This document shows positions 47,749-56,900 of a stretch of 64,000 nucleotides of DNA, in pieces; the stretch's first letter is position 1; the number at the start of each line of letters is the position of its first letter. A program made the position numbers and the translations under genes. Under the pieces are notes generated by a model. That model worked only from the letters and a program-made list of their open reading frames with translations, was not told where the DNA came from and searched no databases. The stretch covers positions 248,001-312,000 of the forward strand of contig JAFEAF010000001.1 in NCBI GenBank assembly GCA_018266555.1, given 5' to 3'. Origin of the DNA: Bacteroidota bacterium (lineage in GTDB: Bacteria > Bacteroidota > Bacteroidia > Chitinophagales > Chitinophagaceae).

Positions 47749-47876
47749 AAATGGAATTTACATTTTATTTAATAAATGACAAGTTTCATAGAATCATGCG
47801 AACGATTTTTGATCAGATGTGTTATTAATTTGACATAGTTTACAACCACCTGGTATTTCTTTTACTCTTATGCCAT

Positions 47877-47884
47877 TATCTTTG
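47877..47884 (+). promoter_or_regulatory. -7 element of lysC
   Basis: TATCTTTG is a perfect TAnnTTTG match, 34 bases before lysC. No SAM switch is seen here, unlike the metY operon. Confidence 0.55.
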
Positions 47885-47918
47885 CAGCCGAATTTTTAAA
47901 AATAATCAGGAATAGTTT

Positions 47919-49241
47919 ATGAAAGTAATGAAGTTTGGCGGCACCAGTGTTGGTAAGCCTGAGCGAATGCATCATATCGTTTCACTTGTAACCAAAGAGG
48001 AAGAGCCTACCATTGTAGTTTTATCCGCTTTATCCGGCACCACCAATGCCCTGGTGGAGATCGGTGATTATCTTTCAAAAGGTAATCGGACTTCAGCAAA
48101 ACAATGTATTGAAAAACTCGAAGCACATTACCATACTTTCGTTAAAGAGCTGGTGAAAAAAAAAGAATCAGTGGCAAAAGCGGAGTCCATCATTGCGGAG
48201 CATTTTGAATTTTTAAATATCATTCTTAAAATTTCATTCAGCGAAGCGTTGAGTAAAGATCTTTTGGCTCAGGGCGAACTGCTTTCTACAAAATTATTCT
48301 GCACGTATCTTGAAGAGCAGGGGATTGACCATTTCCTTCTGCCTGCCCTGGAGTTTATGGTGATTGACAGCTATGACGAGCCACAGGTGAGTGTGATTAA
48401 AAATAAATTGGGGCTATTGCTGAAGAAGCATAAAAATAAAAAGCTGTTTGTAACTCAAGGTTACATTTGCCGCAATTCAAGAGGAGAAGTGGATAACCTG
48501 AAAAGAGGCGGAAGCGATTATTCTGCGTCATTGATTGCGGCTGCCGTAACGGCAACCGTATGTGAAATATGGACAGATATAGACGGTATGCACAACAATG
48601 ATCCACGTATTGTAAAAAAAACAATTCCTGTGGAGCAATTAAGTTTTGAAGAAGCAGCAGAGCTGGCCTATTTCGGTGCAAAGATTTTACACCCGGCATC
48701 TATCTGGCCGGCGCAGCAATTTAAGATACCTGTAAAACTGCTGAATACGATGCAGCCTGGCGCAAAGGGGACTTTGATAACTGAACAAGCCGGTTCGGTA
48801 GGAGTGAAGGCGGTGGCAGCAAAGGATAATATCATTGCCATCCGGATCAAGAGCAGCCGCATGTTGCTGGCTTATGGTTTTCTCAGGAAAATATTTGAAG
48901 TGTTTGAGAAGTACCGTACACCAATAGATATGATCACCACATCAGAAGTTGCAGTATCCCTAACGATTGATCATTCAGTACACCTGAAAGAAATAGTAAA
49001 AGAACTGGAACCATTCGGCAGTATTGAATTGGACGAAAAGCAAACGATTATTTCTGTGGTTGGAAATGAAATTTCAAAAACTGATGATATGGTTAAAAAA
49101 TTGTTTGGCTCCATTATGAATATTCCTGTCCGTATGGTTTCTTATGGCGGCAGCCCGCATAACATATCTTTGCTGGTGTCCGCTGAGTATAAAATAAAAA
49201 TACTAAAGCAGTTAAACAAAGGTATGTTTGGCCTGGAATAA
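47919..49241 (+). CDS. lysC: Aspartate kinase
   Basis: Phosphorylates aspartate, the first step to lysine, threonine and methionine. 440 residues: kinase domain starting MKVMKFGGTSVGKPERM, with LKRGGSDYSASLIAA and WTDIDGMHNNDPRIV near residues 190-230, then two ACT-type regulatory modules (about 300-440: DNIIAIRIKSSRM, TIISVVGNEIS). Monofunctional, not fused to homoserine dehydrogenase, which is at 24512-25768. Feedback inhibition by lysine or threonine is likely from the ACT pair but not provable here. Confidence 0.94.
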   Translation: MKVMKFGGTSVGKPERMHHIVSLVTKEEEPTIVVLSALSGTTNALVEIGDYLSKGNRTSAKQCIEKLEAHYHTFVKELVKKKESVAKAESIIAEHFEFLNIILKISFSEALSKDLLAQGELLSTKLFCTYLEEQGIDHFLLPALEFMVIDSYDEPQVSVIKNKLGLLLKKHKNKKLFVTQGYICRNSRGEVDNLKRGGSDYSASLIAAAVTATVCEIWTDIDGMHNNDPRIVKKTIPVEQLSFEEAAELAYFGAKILHPASIWPAQQFKIPVKLLNTMQPGAKGTLITEQAGSVGVKAVAAKDNIIAIRIKSSRMLLAYGFLRKIFEVFEKYRTPIDMITTSEVAVSLTIDHSVHLKEIVKELEPFGSIELDEKQTIISVVGNEISKTDDMVKKLFGSIMNIPVRMVSYGGSPHNISLLVSAEYKIKILKQLNKGMFGLE

Positions 49242-49314
49242 AGTTTCCTTTTTTTCTTTGTACTTTAGAACTATTTCCGGGTATAAAAATTGCTTTTATT
49301 TTAAAAGGAAAAAT

Positions 49315-49764
49315 ATGGAAACAAAAACTAAAATCATCATCCGTCGTTCTTCAGAATGGATGAATCGTTTAAGAAATTTCAAAGTGATAATAAATGGTAC
49401 CGAAGCGGGTTCTTTAAAAAACGGTGCCACTGAAGAATTTTCTGTTGAACCGGGATCTAATTCTATACAGTGTAAAGTGGATTGGTACAGCAGTAAACCT
49501 TTTACGATTGAGGTGAAAGAAGGAGAAACACTGTATCTACGGGTAGGCTCGGGGATGAAATTGTACTGGCCTTTTTTCATTGCAATCATTGTGGGAGTGT
49601 TTTTAGTATTCCATTATAAAGGAAAACCTGAAAGGCCGGAATGGCTCACACCGGTAACGATTGTTTTACTGGCTCCGGGTGTACTCTATTCTTTATACTA
49701 TACTACAATCGGCAGAAAAAATTACCTCGTAGTTCAGAAGGATACTAAAAATGTATTTGCGTAA
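49315..49764 (+). CDS. Small two-helix membrane protein, hypothetical
   Basis: 149 residues from the ATG at 49315, preceded by AAAAGGAAAAAT. A small beta domain (about 5-75: KVIINGTEAGSLKNGATEEFSVEPG) is followed by two membrane helices (about 83-102 and 112-131). The beta part resembles PEGA-like or DUF-type small sandwich domains. Role unknown. Confidence 0.7.
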   Translation: METKTKIIIRRSSEWMNRLRNFKVIINGTEAGSLKNGATEEFSVEPGSNSIQCKVDWYSSKPFTIEVKEGETLYLRVGSGMKLYWPFFIAIIVGVFLVFHYKGKPERPEWLTPVTIVLLAPGVLYSLYYTTIGRKNYLVVQKDTKNVFA

Positions 49765-49822
49765 TATAATTTGAAGAATGAGTTGATTAGCCTGGTGGTA
49801 TGGGAATTTTTTTTTAGAAACA

Positions 49823-50443
49823 TCATCCGATCATCTGCATCTGCATGGCCATCTTCACCAACGAAGCAATATTTTTTGCTTCAAACTTTGCCAGCAGGTT
49901 TTTACGATGGGTGTCCACCGTGGTAACACTTAAGAAAAGTTTAGCAGCAATTTCAATATTCGTTAACCCGTCTGCTATCAATCCAAGCACTTCTTTTTCC
50001 CGGCGGGTGAGTACCGGCCGGAAATCATCTGCATTCATTCTTAAACTATTTGCTGCTTCGTCGCTTAAATAGGTTTTTCCTTTCATGACTGATTCTATCC
50101 CTTCCAATAATTCCTGTTGGGTGGCGTTCTTTAACACATAGCCCGATGCGCCGTTTTCCATCATCTTTTCAATAAAACTTTGCTGGTTGAATGTGCTTAG
50201 CCCAAGAATAAAAATACCGGGAAATTTTTCTTTTACTTCTTTGCAAAGTTCAATGCCACTTTTACCCGGCAGATTAATGTCCATCAGTATCACATCTGGA
50301 TGGTGCGAATTCAAATAGGCCAGGCAGGAGTCAGCATTCATGGCATGTCCCATCCATTCAATGTTCCTTTCATTTTGCAATAATGAATGAATGCCTTCAA
50401 TTATCATGTAATGATCATCTACTATAAATATTTTTATTGCCAT
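49823..50443 (-). CDS. Response regulator, NarL/LuxR type
   Basis: 206 residues: receiver domain (about 1-120) with the phospho-acceptor Asp in VILMDINLPGKSG near residue 56 and conserved Lys in ASGYVLKNATQ, then a LuxR helix-turn-helix (about 140-205, LTRREKEVLGLIADGLTNIEIAAKL). The start codon abuts the stop of the sensor kinase (TAAATG), so the two form a coupled two-component pair. Probable target: the divergent exported-protein genes at 52564-58280, by position only. Confidence 0.93.
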   Translation of the reverse strand: MAIKIFIVDDHYMIIEGIHSLLQNERNIEWMGHAMNADSCLAYLNSHHPDVILMDINLPGKSGIELCKEVKEKFPGIFILGLSTFNQQSFIEKMMENGASGYVLKNATQQELLEGIESVMKGKTYLSDEAANSLRMNADDFRPVLTRREKEVLGLIADGLTNIEIAAKLFLSVTTVDTHRKNLLAKFEAKNIASLVKMAMQMQMIG

Positions 50444-52426
50444 TTACAAAGTAAATTCAATGTTGACAGATGTGCCATTGCCCGGCTGCGAATGTACATC
50501 GAGCCGTCCTTTTAAAAATTCCACCCGGTTTTGAATATTATCCCAGCCAATTCCTTTGGACGCTTTCAATATTTCTTTATCGAATCCTTTACCATCATCT
50601 TCCACTGTTACAGATAGTATGTTTTCAGATTTAGTTACCTGCACAATTGTATTTTTTGCAGCCGCATGTTTCATGGTATTGTTCAGCAGTTCCTGCACAA
50701 TGCGGTAAATAGTTATGGAAGTCGTTTGTTCTATTTGTGCCCCATCCATTCCAATAGACTGGTAATTCACTTGTAATGCTCCGCTCTGGTTAATGTCATT
50801 GCAAAAATCTTTAAGCGCTGCGTCCAATCCAAATTTCACCAAAGCTTCGGGCATCATGTTATGCGCCACCCGCCTCATTTCTTTGATGGAACTGTCCAGC
50901 ATGTCAATGCTGCGTTCAAAGGCCTGTGCGTTATCAGGCGTCATGATTAAATTTCCTTTCATGGTGTTTAAAGTATATTTTATGCCGGACAACATGCCTC
51001 CTAATCCATCATGCAGGTCTTTTGCCAGGCGGGTTCGTTCCTGTTCTTCCCCCTTCAATATAGCTTCAGTTGCGGTTAATTTTTTTTCAGTTTCCAGTTC
51101 GGCAATGCGCCGCTGTTGCAAGGTTTGCTTGTTTTTATAATTTCGGTAAGCCAGAAAAGCAATCAGCAATAATGCCAGCACAGCGCCTGTAAGTAAAATA
51201 TTCAGGCTGCTTTTTTGCTGCAGCGACACTTTCTGTAATTGTATCTGCGTATCTTTTTTTCCTGACTGGTATCTTGCCTCCCTTTCTGAATATTGCTTAG
51301 TTCTTTCACTGTTCAGGATGCTGTCATTCAAAATATGGTAGCTTGTAAAATACCTGTATGCATCCTTGTAGTTACCGGTAGCCGCCATGAGTTGGTGCAT
51401 ACCGTCATAATAAGTTCGTTGTTCATGCGGGTCATCGCTCTGCAAAAAATATTTGCTGCCTTTTTTAAAATATTCTTCTGCCAGCATAAACTGTTTTTCT
51501 TTCATGGCTAGTTTGCCCATCATCCAGTTTGCATTAGCAAGAACATCCGGCACTTCCAGTTCAGTTGCTATTTGTAAACTTTTTTGAGCAAATATTTTTG
51601 AAGAATCTTTTCTTTCAAGTTCATAATATTCCAGTGCTATATTATGATAATAGGATTGCAATAAAGTTTTTGCTAAGCCAAAGGTTTCCAGTTCCGGTAG
51701 GTATTTTAGACGGATACGCAAGGCTTTTTCAATATTTCCGTATTCAAAATAATTGTCCGCCTTTTGCTGTGAGTAAATAGCAATAATAGTTTTATTCTTA
51801 TATCTTTCTGCAATGGCGAGGGCTTTATCAATATACTCATCTGCCTTCGGTAAGTTTTTTAATGTATTAAATACGGCGCTCATGTTGGCATACAAATCTG
51901 ATTTCTTTTTATCAAGAATACGCTGCGTTAAAGATTTATATTCAAAAACTTTCGGGTCTTCAAAAATTTCCTGTGCCCGCAGACAATAATCAATACAACT
52001 GTCATACTCCCCTTTCCAGTATTTTATATTGCTGATTTCAAAACAGGCACCGGCTTCCAGGTAATACAATTTATTTTTTATGGCCGTCTGCAGGGAGATT
52101 TGGTAATACTCCAGGGCTTTATCTTTTTGGTCAATCCCTTTGTACCAGAGTCCGAGCATCCGGTAAGAATTGGTAATGGCTGAAGCATCTTTTAGGACAA
52201 AACTTTTTTCCAGCGCTTCCGTAAGTAGTTGTTTTGAAAGTGAACTGTCGCTTTCTCCAATATCATAAGCCAGGTCCCTCAGCTGCCGGATATGGCCGGT
52301 ATCCAGGTTTGATTTACGGATTTGCTCCACCCGTCTTGAAATACTATCCCGGTTATACTGCTGCGCCAGGGATGGCCTGAGTATAAAAAAAATAATAACC
52401 AGGGCAATAGCCTGTTTACATCTCAT
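50444..52426 (-). CDS. TPR-containing sensor histidine kinase
   Basis: 660 residues. Signal peptide (to about PSLAQ, residue 22), five or more TPR-like repeats in the periplasm (about 60-380), a membrane helix (about 408-427, ILLTGAVLALLLIAFLAY), a coiled linker, a HisKA_3 dimerisation domain with RTRLAKDLHDGLGGML (phospho-His near 472) and a HATPase domain (NNTMKHAAAKN, DDGKGFDKE, GIGWDNIQNRVEFLKGRL). This is the NarX/DesK-like class that pairs with LuxR regulators such as the one directly downstream. The TPR sensor suggests it detects a protein or peptide partner. Confidence 0.93.
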   Translation of the reverse strand: MRCKQAIALVIIFFILRPSLAQQYNRDSISRRVEQIRKSNLDTGHIRQLRDLAYDIGESDSSLSKQLLTEALEKSFVLKDASAITNSYRMLGLWYKGIDQKDKALEYYQISLQTAIKNKLYYLEAGACFEISNIKYWKGEYDSCIDYCLRAQEIFEDPKVFEYKSLTQRILDKKKSDLYANMSAVFNTLKNLPKADEYIDKALAIAERYKNKTIIAIYSQQKADNYFEYGNIEKALRIRLKYLPELETFGLAKTLLQSYYHNIALEYYELERKDSSKIFAQKSLQIATELEVPDVLANANWMMGKLAMKEKQFMLAEEYFKKGSKYFLQSDDPHEQRTYYDGMHQLMAATGNYKDAYRYFTSYHILNDSILNSERTKQYSEREARYQSGKKDTQIQLQKVSLQQKSSLNILLTGAVLALLLIAFLAYRNYKNKQTLQQRRIAELETEKKLTATEAILKGEEQERTRLAKDLHDGLGGMLSGIKYTLNTMKGNLIMTPDNAQAFERSIDMLDSSIKEMRRVAHNMMPEALVKFGLDAALKDFCNDINQSGALQVNYQSIGMDGAQIEQTTSITIYRIVQELLNNTMKHAAAKNTIVQVTKSENILSVTVEDDGKGFDKEILKASKGIGWDNIQNRVEFLKGRLDVHSQPGNGTSVNIEFTL

Positions 52427-52563
52427 GGAGTAAAAATATTTGTACTTAAAAATAATCTTTCTCCTCCTTTTCCATGATTTTTTCCCGCAATAGAAAAATC
52501 CTGCTTTTCAGGGATAAAAACCAGCCTCTGGACATCTCATTTTTATATTCTAATACCAGAGTA

Positions 52564-54756
52564 ATGAAAAAATATCCCCTCTTCATTATTGGCCTTCTTG
52601 CCGCAGGATTACTATCTGCACAAACAACCAAAAAAACAGCAGCAAAGGAAAAACCTCCCACCCAAAAAGAAATGTCGGACATGATGAAAGAAGCGCAAAA
52701 GATGATGGGTGATATAAGTCCGGAAGATAAAAAGATGATGGACAGCATGGGCATTAAAACACCGGACTTAAATCAAATGAAAAAAAATGCCTCAGGAGTC
52801 AGCGATGCACAACTGAAAGATGCTTACGAAGATGAAATGCGGGTGGTGCCCAAAAAAGATTTGGCCAGAATCGCCGCTATTCCAAAAGGAGTTACCGATG
52901 CACAAACAGGAAATTATATTATTGCCATCCAACAAAAAATAAAAACTGTTTTAAAACCAACTGTGATTGCAATGGGTGATAAAGTGTACAGTTACATCCA
53001 GGTGAATAGTAAGAATAATACCGAAGCAGGGAATATGGCCATGGGTTTATGGATGGCAGGCCAACCGGAATTAGCGGCATACACATTGGGAAAAATTTGC
53101 AGCATCAATGCAGGCAATATGGATCAAATCAGCAACTATGCTTCTATGATAAGTATGTTGGGGGCACAGCACCTTGCCATTCCCTTGCTCAATAATCTCA
53201 ATGCAAAGTTTCCAAACAACAGTTCTATACTCAATAATCTTGGTCAGGCATGGTTTGGCCTGGGAGAAATTGGTAAAGCTGATAAATATTTAGACAGCGC
53301 CATTCGCATTTATGCTTATCATCCGCAGGCAAATTTTACCAAAAGCCTGATTGAAGAAAGCAAAGGAAACACGGCAAAAGCGGTGGAGTGTTTGAAAAAA
53401 TCAACTCAACATTCTTATACTAAAGAAAAAGAGGAAAGATTTAAAAAACTGGGCGATAAGATGGGTAATAAAGATTTCCGTCTGCCCCAACCCAATAAAG
53501 CAGATGCCATGAACCTCGGCGAGTTTAGTTCGCCATCCTTTCCCAGCTCCGTGGATGAATGTATTATGCTTAATGTGCAATGGACGGATTTTGTAGGGCA
53601 GTTGGATGAAAAGATTGGACAACTGCAACAACAAAGAGTTTCACTTTTAGAAACCGCTATGAAAGGCAATGAGCAGCGCTTGAATGCTGATATTAATTTA
53701 ATTAAAAAAGCACAGGCAAACCCCACAAAATTTAAAGGAGGCAATTTTATATCCGTGCCGGTGTATGCAGACAGGGCGGCAAAACTTTTTAACGCTTACA
53801 ACGATCTGTATAAAAAAAAGCTGGAAGCCTTTTTGAGAAAATCTGCTGACCTGGCTGAAGGAGAACTAAAAAGTATAAAAGAGGCCTATGATGCTGAAAT
53901 GGAAAAGCTGCATGAGGAAGATAATGAGCAGACCGGCGAGGGAAAGCCGAACAAAGATTTTTGCCCGAAGTACAAAGCGGCGACAGATAATTATTTAAAA
54001 GCCACCAATCCAAAGCTGGAAGAAATGTACCATGAATACCTGGAGCTGCAAAAAGAGATGCTGAATGAATCTGCCTACTGGTACATGTACATTCAATGGC
54101 CCGATATGTTTGAAGTGATGAAGGTTGACCTTCAGGTACAATGGCTTGGCGTACTGAAAGGGGGTTTCTTTCACGGTTCTTATGAAAACAATTACCCTTA
54201 TGTATCCATCACCAAATATGTATGCCAGGCGCCGCCGGAAGGTTCAGGAAGCACCAAGCTGCAAAAATTTGATGATGTGGCCTGCCAGTACAATAATACC
54301 CTGGATTTGAAATTGATGACCATCACGAATAATTGCAGCCGGATGGAAAGCAAACTCGATCTCAAATTTATCGAATACACCCGTTTTGATGATTTTGAAC
54401 GGGAAGAAGGCGATACTTACATGGGAAGCACTTTAAAACTGAGTGTAGAAAAAGGATTTGATGCAGCAAAAGCAGAAGCCGGCCCTTTAAAAGTGGAAGC
54501 AAAAGTGGGTGCATCGGTGGAAATGGAATTTGACAGGGAAGGTGTAAAGGATGTGATATTAAGCGCGGAAGCTAAAGTAGGCGCCGGGCATAATACGCTT
54601 GACAAAGGATTGGAAGAAGGAGGCAGTATCGGCGGGAAAGATGTAATAGATACAACAGTGGAAGCGGGTGTGGAAGGACGCATAAGCCTTATCAGCGGGC
54701 ATGGCACGGTAACCGGCACCGGTGTGCTGAGCCATGTGAAAATAACGAGCTGGTAA
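52564..54756 (+). CDS. Exported TPR protein, unknown function
   Basis: 730 residues from the ATG at 52564 with signal peptide MKKYPLFIIGLLAAGLLSAQ. A Lys/Met-rich helical start (KEMSDMMKEAQKMMGDISPEDKKMMDSMG) is followed by TPR-like repeats (about 150-280, ILNNLGQAWFGLGEIGKADKYLDSAIRI). A long helical region comes next (about 330-480), then a C-terminal beta-rich part (about 540-730) that includes SVEKGFDAAKAEAGPLKVEAKVGASVEMEFD. No family recognised. It is divergent from the TPR kinase; gaps of 85 and 163 bases separate it from the next two exported-protein genes. Confidence 0.75.
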   Translation: MKKYPLFIIGLLAAGLLSAQTTKKTAAKEKPPTQKEMSDMMKEAQKMMGDISPEDKKMMDSMGIKTPDLNQMKKNASGVSDAQLKDAYEDEMRVVPKKDLARIAAIPKGVTDAQTGNYIIAIQQKIKTVLKPTVIAMGDKVYSYIQVNSKNNTEAGNMAMGLWMAGQPELAAYTLGKICSINAGNMDQISNYASMISMLGAQHLAIPLLNNLNAKFPNNSSILNNLGQAWFGLGEIGKADKYLDSAIRIYAYHPQANFTKSLIEESKGNTAKAVECLKKSTQHSYTKEKEERFKKLGDKMGNKDFRLPQPNKADAMNLGEFSSPSFPSSVDECIMLNVQWTDFVGQLDEKIGQLQQQRVSLLETAMKGNEQRLNADINLIKKAQANPTKFKGGNFISVPVYADRAAKLFNAYNDLYKKKLEAFLRKSADLAEGELKSIKEAYDAEMEKLHEEDNEQTGEGKPNKDFCPKYKAATDNYLKATNPKLEEMYHEYLELQKEMLNESAYWYMYIQWPDMFEVMKVDLQVQWLGVLKGGFFHGSYENNYPYVSITKYVCQAPPEGSGSTKLQKFDDVACQYNNTLDLKLMTITNNCSRMESKLDLKFIEYTRFDDFEREEGDTYMGSTLKLSVEKGFDAAKAEAGPLKVEAKVGASVEMEFDREGVKDVILSAEAKVGAGHNTLDKGLEEGGSIGGKDVIDTTVEAGVEGRISLISGHGTVTGTGVLSHVKITSW

Positions 54757-54841
54757 TTTTTATTACTCTTGTTTTTTAAGTAAAAAAATTCATGACTATT
54801 CAGCAATCAAGATTTTTTAAAAATTATAAAATTAAAAAAAC

Positions 54842-56737
54842 ATGAAAACCCTTTTAACCATCCTGTTGTTTATTTTTATTGGAATAAACACTGAGGCGCA
54901 ACTCCTAAAAAAAATTAAGCAAAAAGCTGAACAGGCAGTGAATAAAAAAGTGGAGGGCTCCGATGAGAAAAAAGAAAAAAAAGCGGATTCGGAAAATACA
55001 GAAAGTTCCGTATCATCTGAAAACGATAAAGCAACGGAAACAAAAAGCAGCAACGGCGCTGCTGATTTAAAAGTGTACAGCAAATTTGATTTTGTACCTG
55101 GCAGTAACATCATTTATTTTGACAATTTTGAAAAAGACAACACCGGTGAAGCGCCTGCCGGTTGGATCACTTCCTCATCTGCCGAAGTGGTGACCATTGA
55201 TGGCTTACCGGGAAACTGGCTGCAAATGAACGGCACCAGTACCAAACATTTTTTACGCAGTAAAAAACAAAGCTGGGGAAACAACTTTACTGTGGAATTT
55301 GATTTACTGATTGTAAAAAAAGATTATGATCCCCGTATTGATTTTGTGCTACTCAATACCGGAGGCAACCTGGTTACTGATGAAAAAATTCTGAACAGTG
55401 GAAAATATGCAGTATATGTCGGCACTATATTAGGTGATGGAGGAAAAAAAACCAGGGTTTCTCTTTACAATAATAATAACATCAACAGCCCCATTTCGGA
55501 TAATATGTCTGAAAAACTTATTTACAGCAATACAGTTCCGGTGCATATCAGTATCTGTGTGCAAGGCAAACGTTTTCGTTTCTGGTGGGATGAAAAAAAA
55601 GTGTATGACCTGCAGGCCGTAAATGAAGAATACATGCCCAACCAGTTTGGTTTTAGCTTTGGCAGTGTGGGTGGTTCGGCTTATTATGTTTCAAATATCC
55701 GTGTGGCGAAAGATGTACCCGATACCCGTAAGCAACTGGAGCAGGGAAAACTTGTAAGCAACTTGCTTTTTTATACGGGCACGGCAAACTTGCGGCCGGA
55801 AAGTATGGGCGCACTGCTTGACCTCAGCAAAGTGTTGAAAGAGGCAAAGGAGACTGTAAAAATTGTGGGCCATACCGATAGCGATGGCAGCGATGCTTCA
55901 AACCAAAAACTGTCGGAGCAGAGAGCACAAACGGTTAAGAACATACTGGTAAGCCAATATAATATTGAAGAAAGCAAACTCATCACTGAAGGTCGAGGTG
56001 CATCACAGCCGGTAGCGGACAATAAAAGTGCAGAAGGCAAAGCTCAAAACCGCAGGGTGGAATTTATTTTTAATCCATCCGCCGATGTGTATGCAAAACC
56101 TACTGGCATTGCAAAGGATAAAACGGATGTAACAATTAAAAACAATAAGCCATCCAACAATAATAGCACCGATGCATCTGGCATGGCATCCGTGAAGTTA
56201 GAAAGTAAAATACTAACCATAAACCTGCCCTTTGCGCAGATTATGAAAACCGGGGAGAACACTTTTACATTCATGGCAAGCAAGGAAGAAGGTAATTACA
56301 AAGAAAATTTTTTCAAAATAATGTTGCAGTCGGTCAATACAAAACTGAAACCTGAAACATTCAACTTCAATGAACTCAATAAAAAGAATGAGTTGTATGG
56401 CACCAAGCAATTTGCTGAAATAAAAAACACAGAAGCGGCGCTTTACTACGGCGCAGCACAGAAGCCATATATTTATAAATTTTCACCCATCATTGCCAAT
56501 GGTGCTATGGCTTCTTATGTGAGTGAATCGCTGATCCGAAACCTGCCTGCCCCATCTGCTAATACAAAGCTGGTAATTGAAAAAGTGGAAGATGGTAAAG
56601 CCAGTGGCTATTTTGTAATGGGCATTATGATCCAGGGATTGAAGCCTGTAAAAAAAGGGGATGCAATGACAGAAACATTCACCGATGGATTTTCGGGTGA
56701 ACTGAAATGCCGGTTCACCAATATCCCGGTGTATTAA
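54842..56737 (+). CDS. OmpA-family outer-membrane/peptidoglycan-associated protein
   Basis: 631 residues: signal peptide ending TEAQ (about 20), a charged low-complexity stretch (about 25-65), and a sandwich domain resembling concanavalin-type folds (about 80-290: NIIYFDNFEKDNTGEAPAGW, VEFDLLIVKKDYDPRIDFVL, FRFWWDEKKVYDL). An OmpA peptidoglycan-binding domain follows (about 300-408: GHTDSDGSDASNQKLSEQRAQTVKNIL, RGASQPVADN, NRRVEFIF), then a C-terminal unknown domain (about 440-631). The OmpA module sits in the middle rather than at the end. Part of the exported-protein cluster. Confidence 0.85.
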   Translation: MKTLLTILLFIFIGINTEAQLLKKIKQKAEQAVNKKVEGSDEKKEKKADSENTESSVSSENDKATETKSSNGAADLKVYSKFDFVPGSNIIYFDNFEKDNTGEAPAGWITSSSAEVVTIDGLPGNWLQMNGTSTKHFLRSKKQSWGNNFTVEFDLLIVKKDYDPRIDFVLLNTGGNLVTDEKILNSGKYAVYVGTILGDGGKKTRVSLYNNNNINSPISDNMSEKLIYSNTVPVHISICVQGKRFRFWWDEKKVYDLQAVNEEYMPNQFGFSFGSVGGSAYYVSNIRVAKDVPDTRKQLEQGKLVSNLLFYTGTANLRPESMGALLDLSKVLKEAKETVKIVGHTDSDGSDASNQKLSEQRAQTVKNILVSQYNIEESKLITEGRGASQPVADNKSAEGKAQNRRVEFIFNPSADVYAKPTGIAKDKTDVTIKNNKPSNNNSTDASGMASVKLESKILTINLPFAQIMKTGENTFTFMASKEEGNYKENFFKIMLQSVNTKLKPETFNFNELNKKNELYGTKQFAEIKNTEAALYYGAAQKPYIYKFSPIIANGAMASYVSESLIRNLPAPSANTKLVIEKVEDGKASGYFVMGIMIQGLKPVKKGDAMTETFTDGFSGELKCRFTNIPVY

Positions 56738-56900
56738 TTGCGGTGGAGGCAGTTTGTGAACGAACAGATAGATATTTCTCATTATTCAAAATTCTGTAAC
56801 CTTATTTTTCACAAAATCTCTCAAAAGCTGAGCGCTGATGGTAAATCCAATCCCGTATATGTTTATATCAACAATTTAAAAATTTCCAAAGAATAATAAT

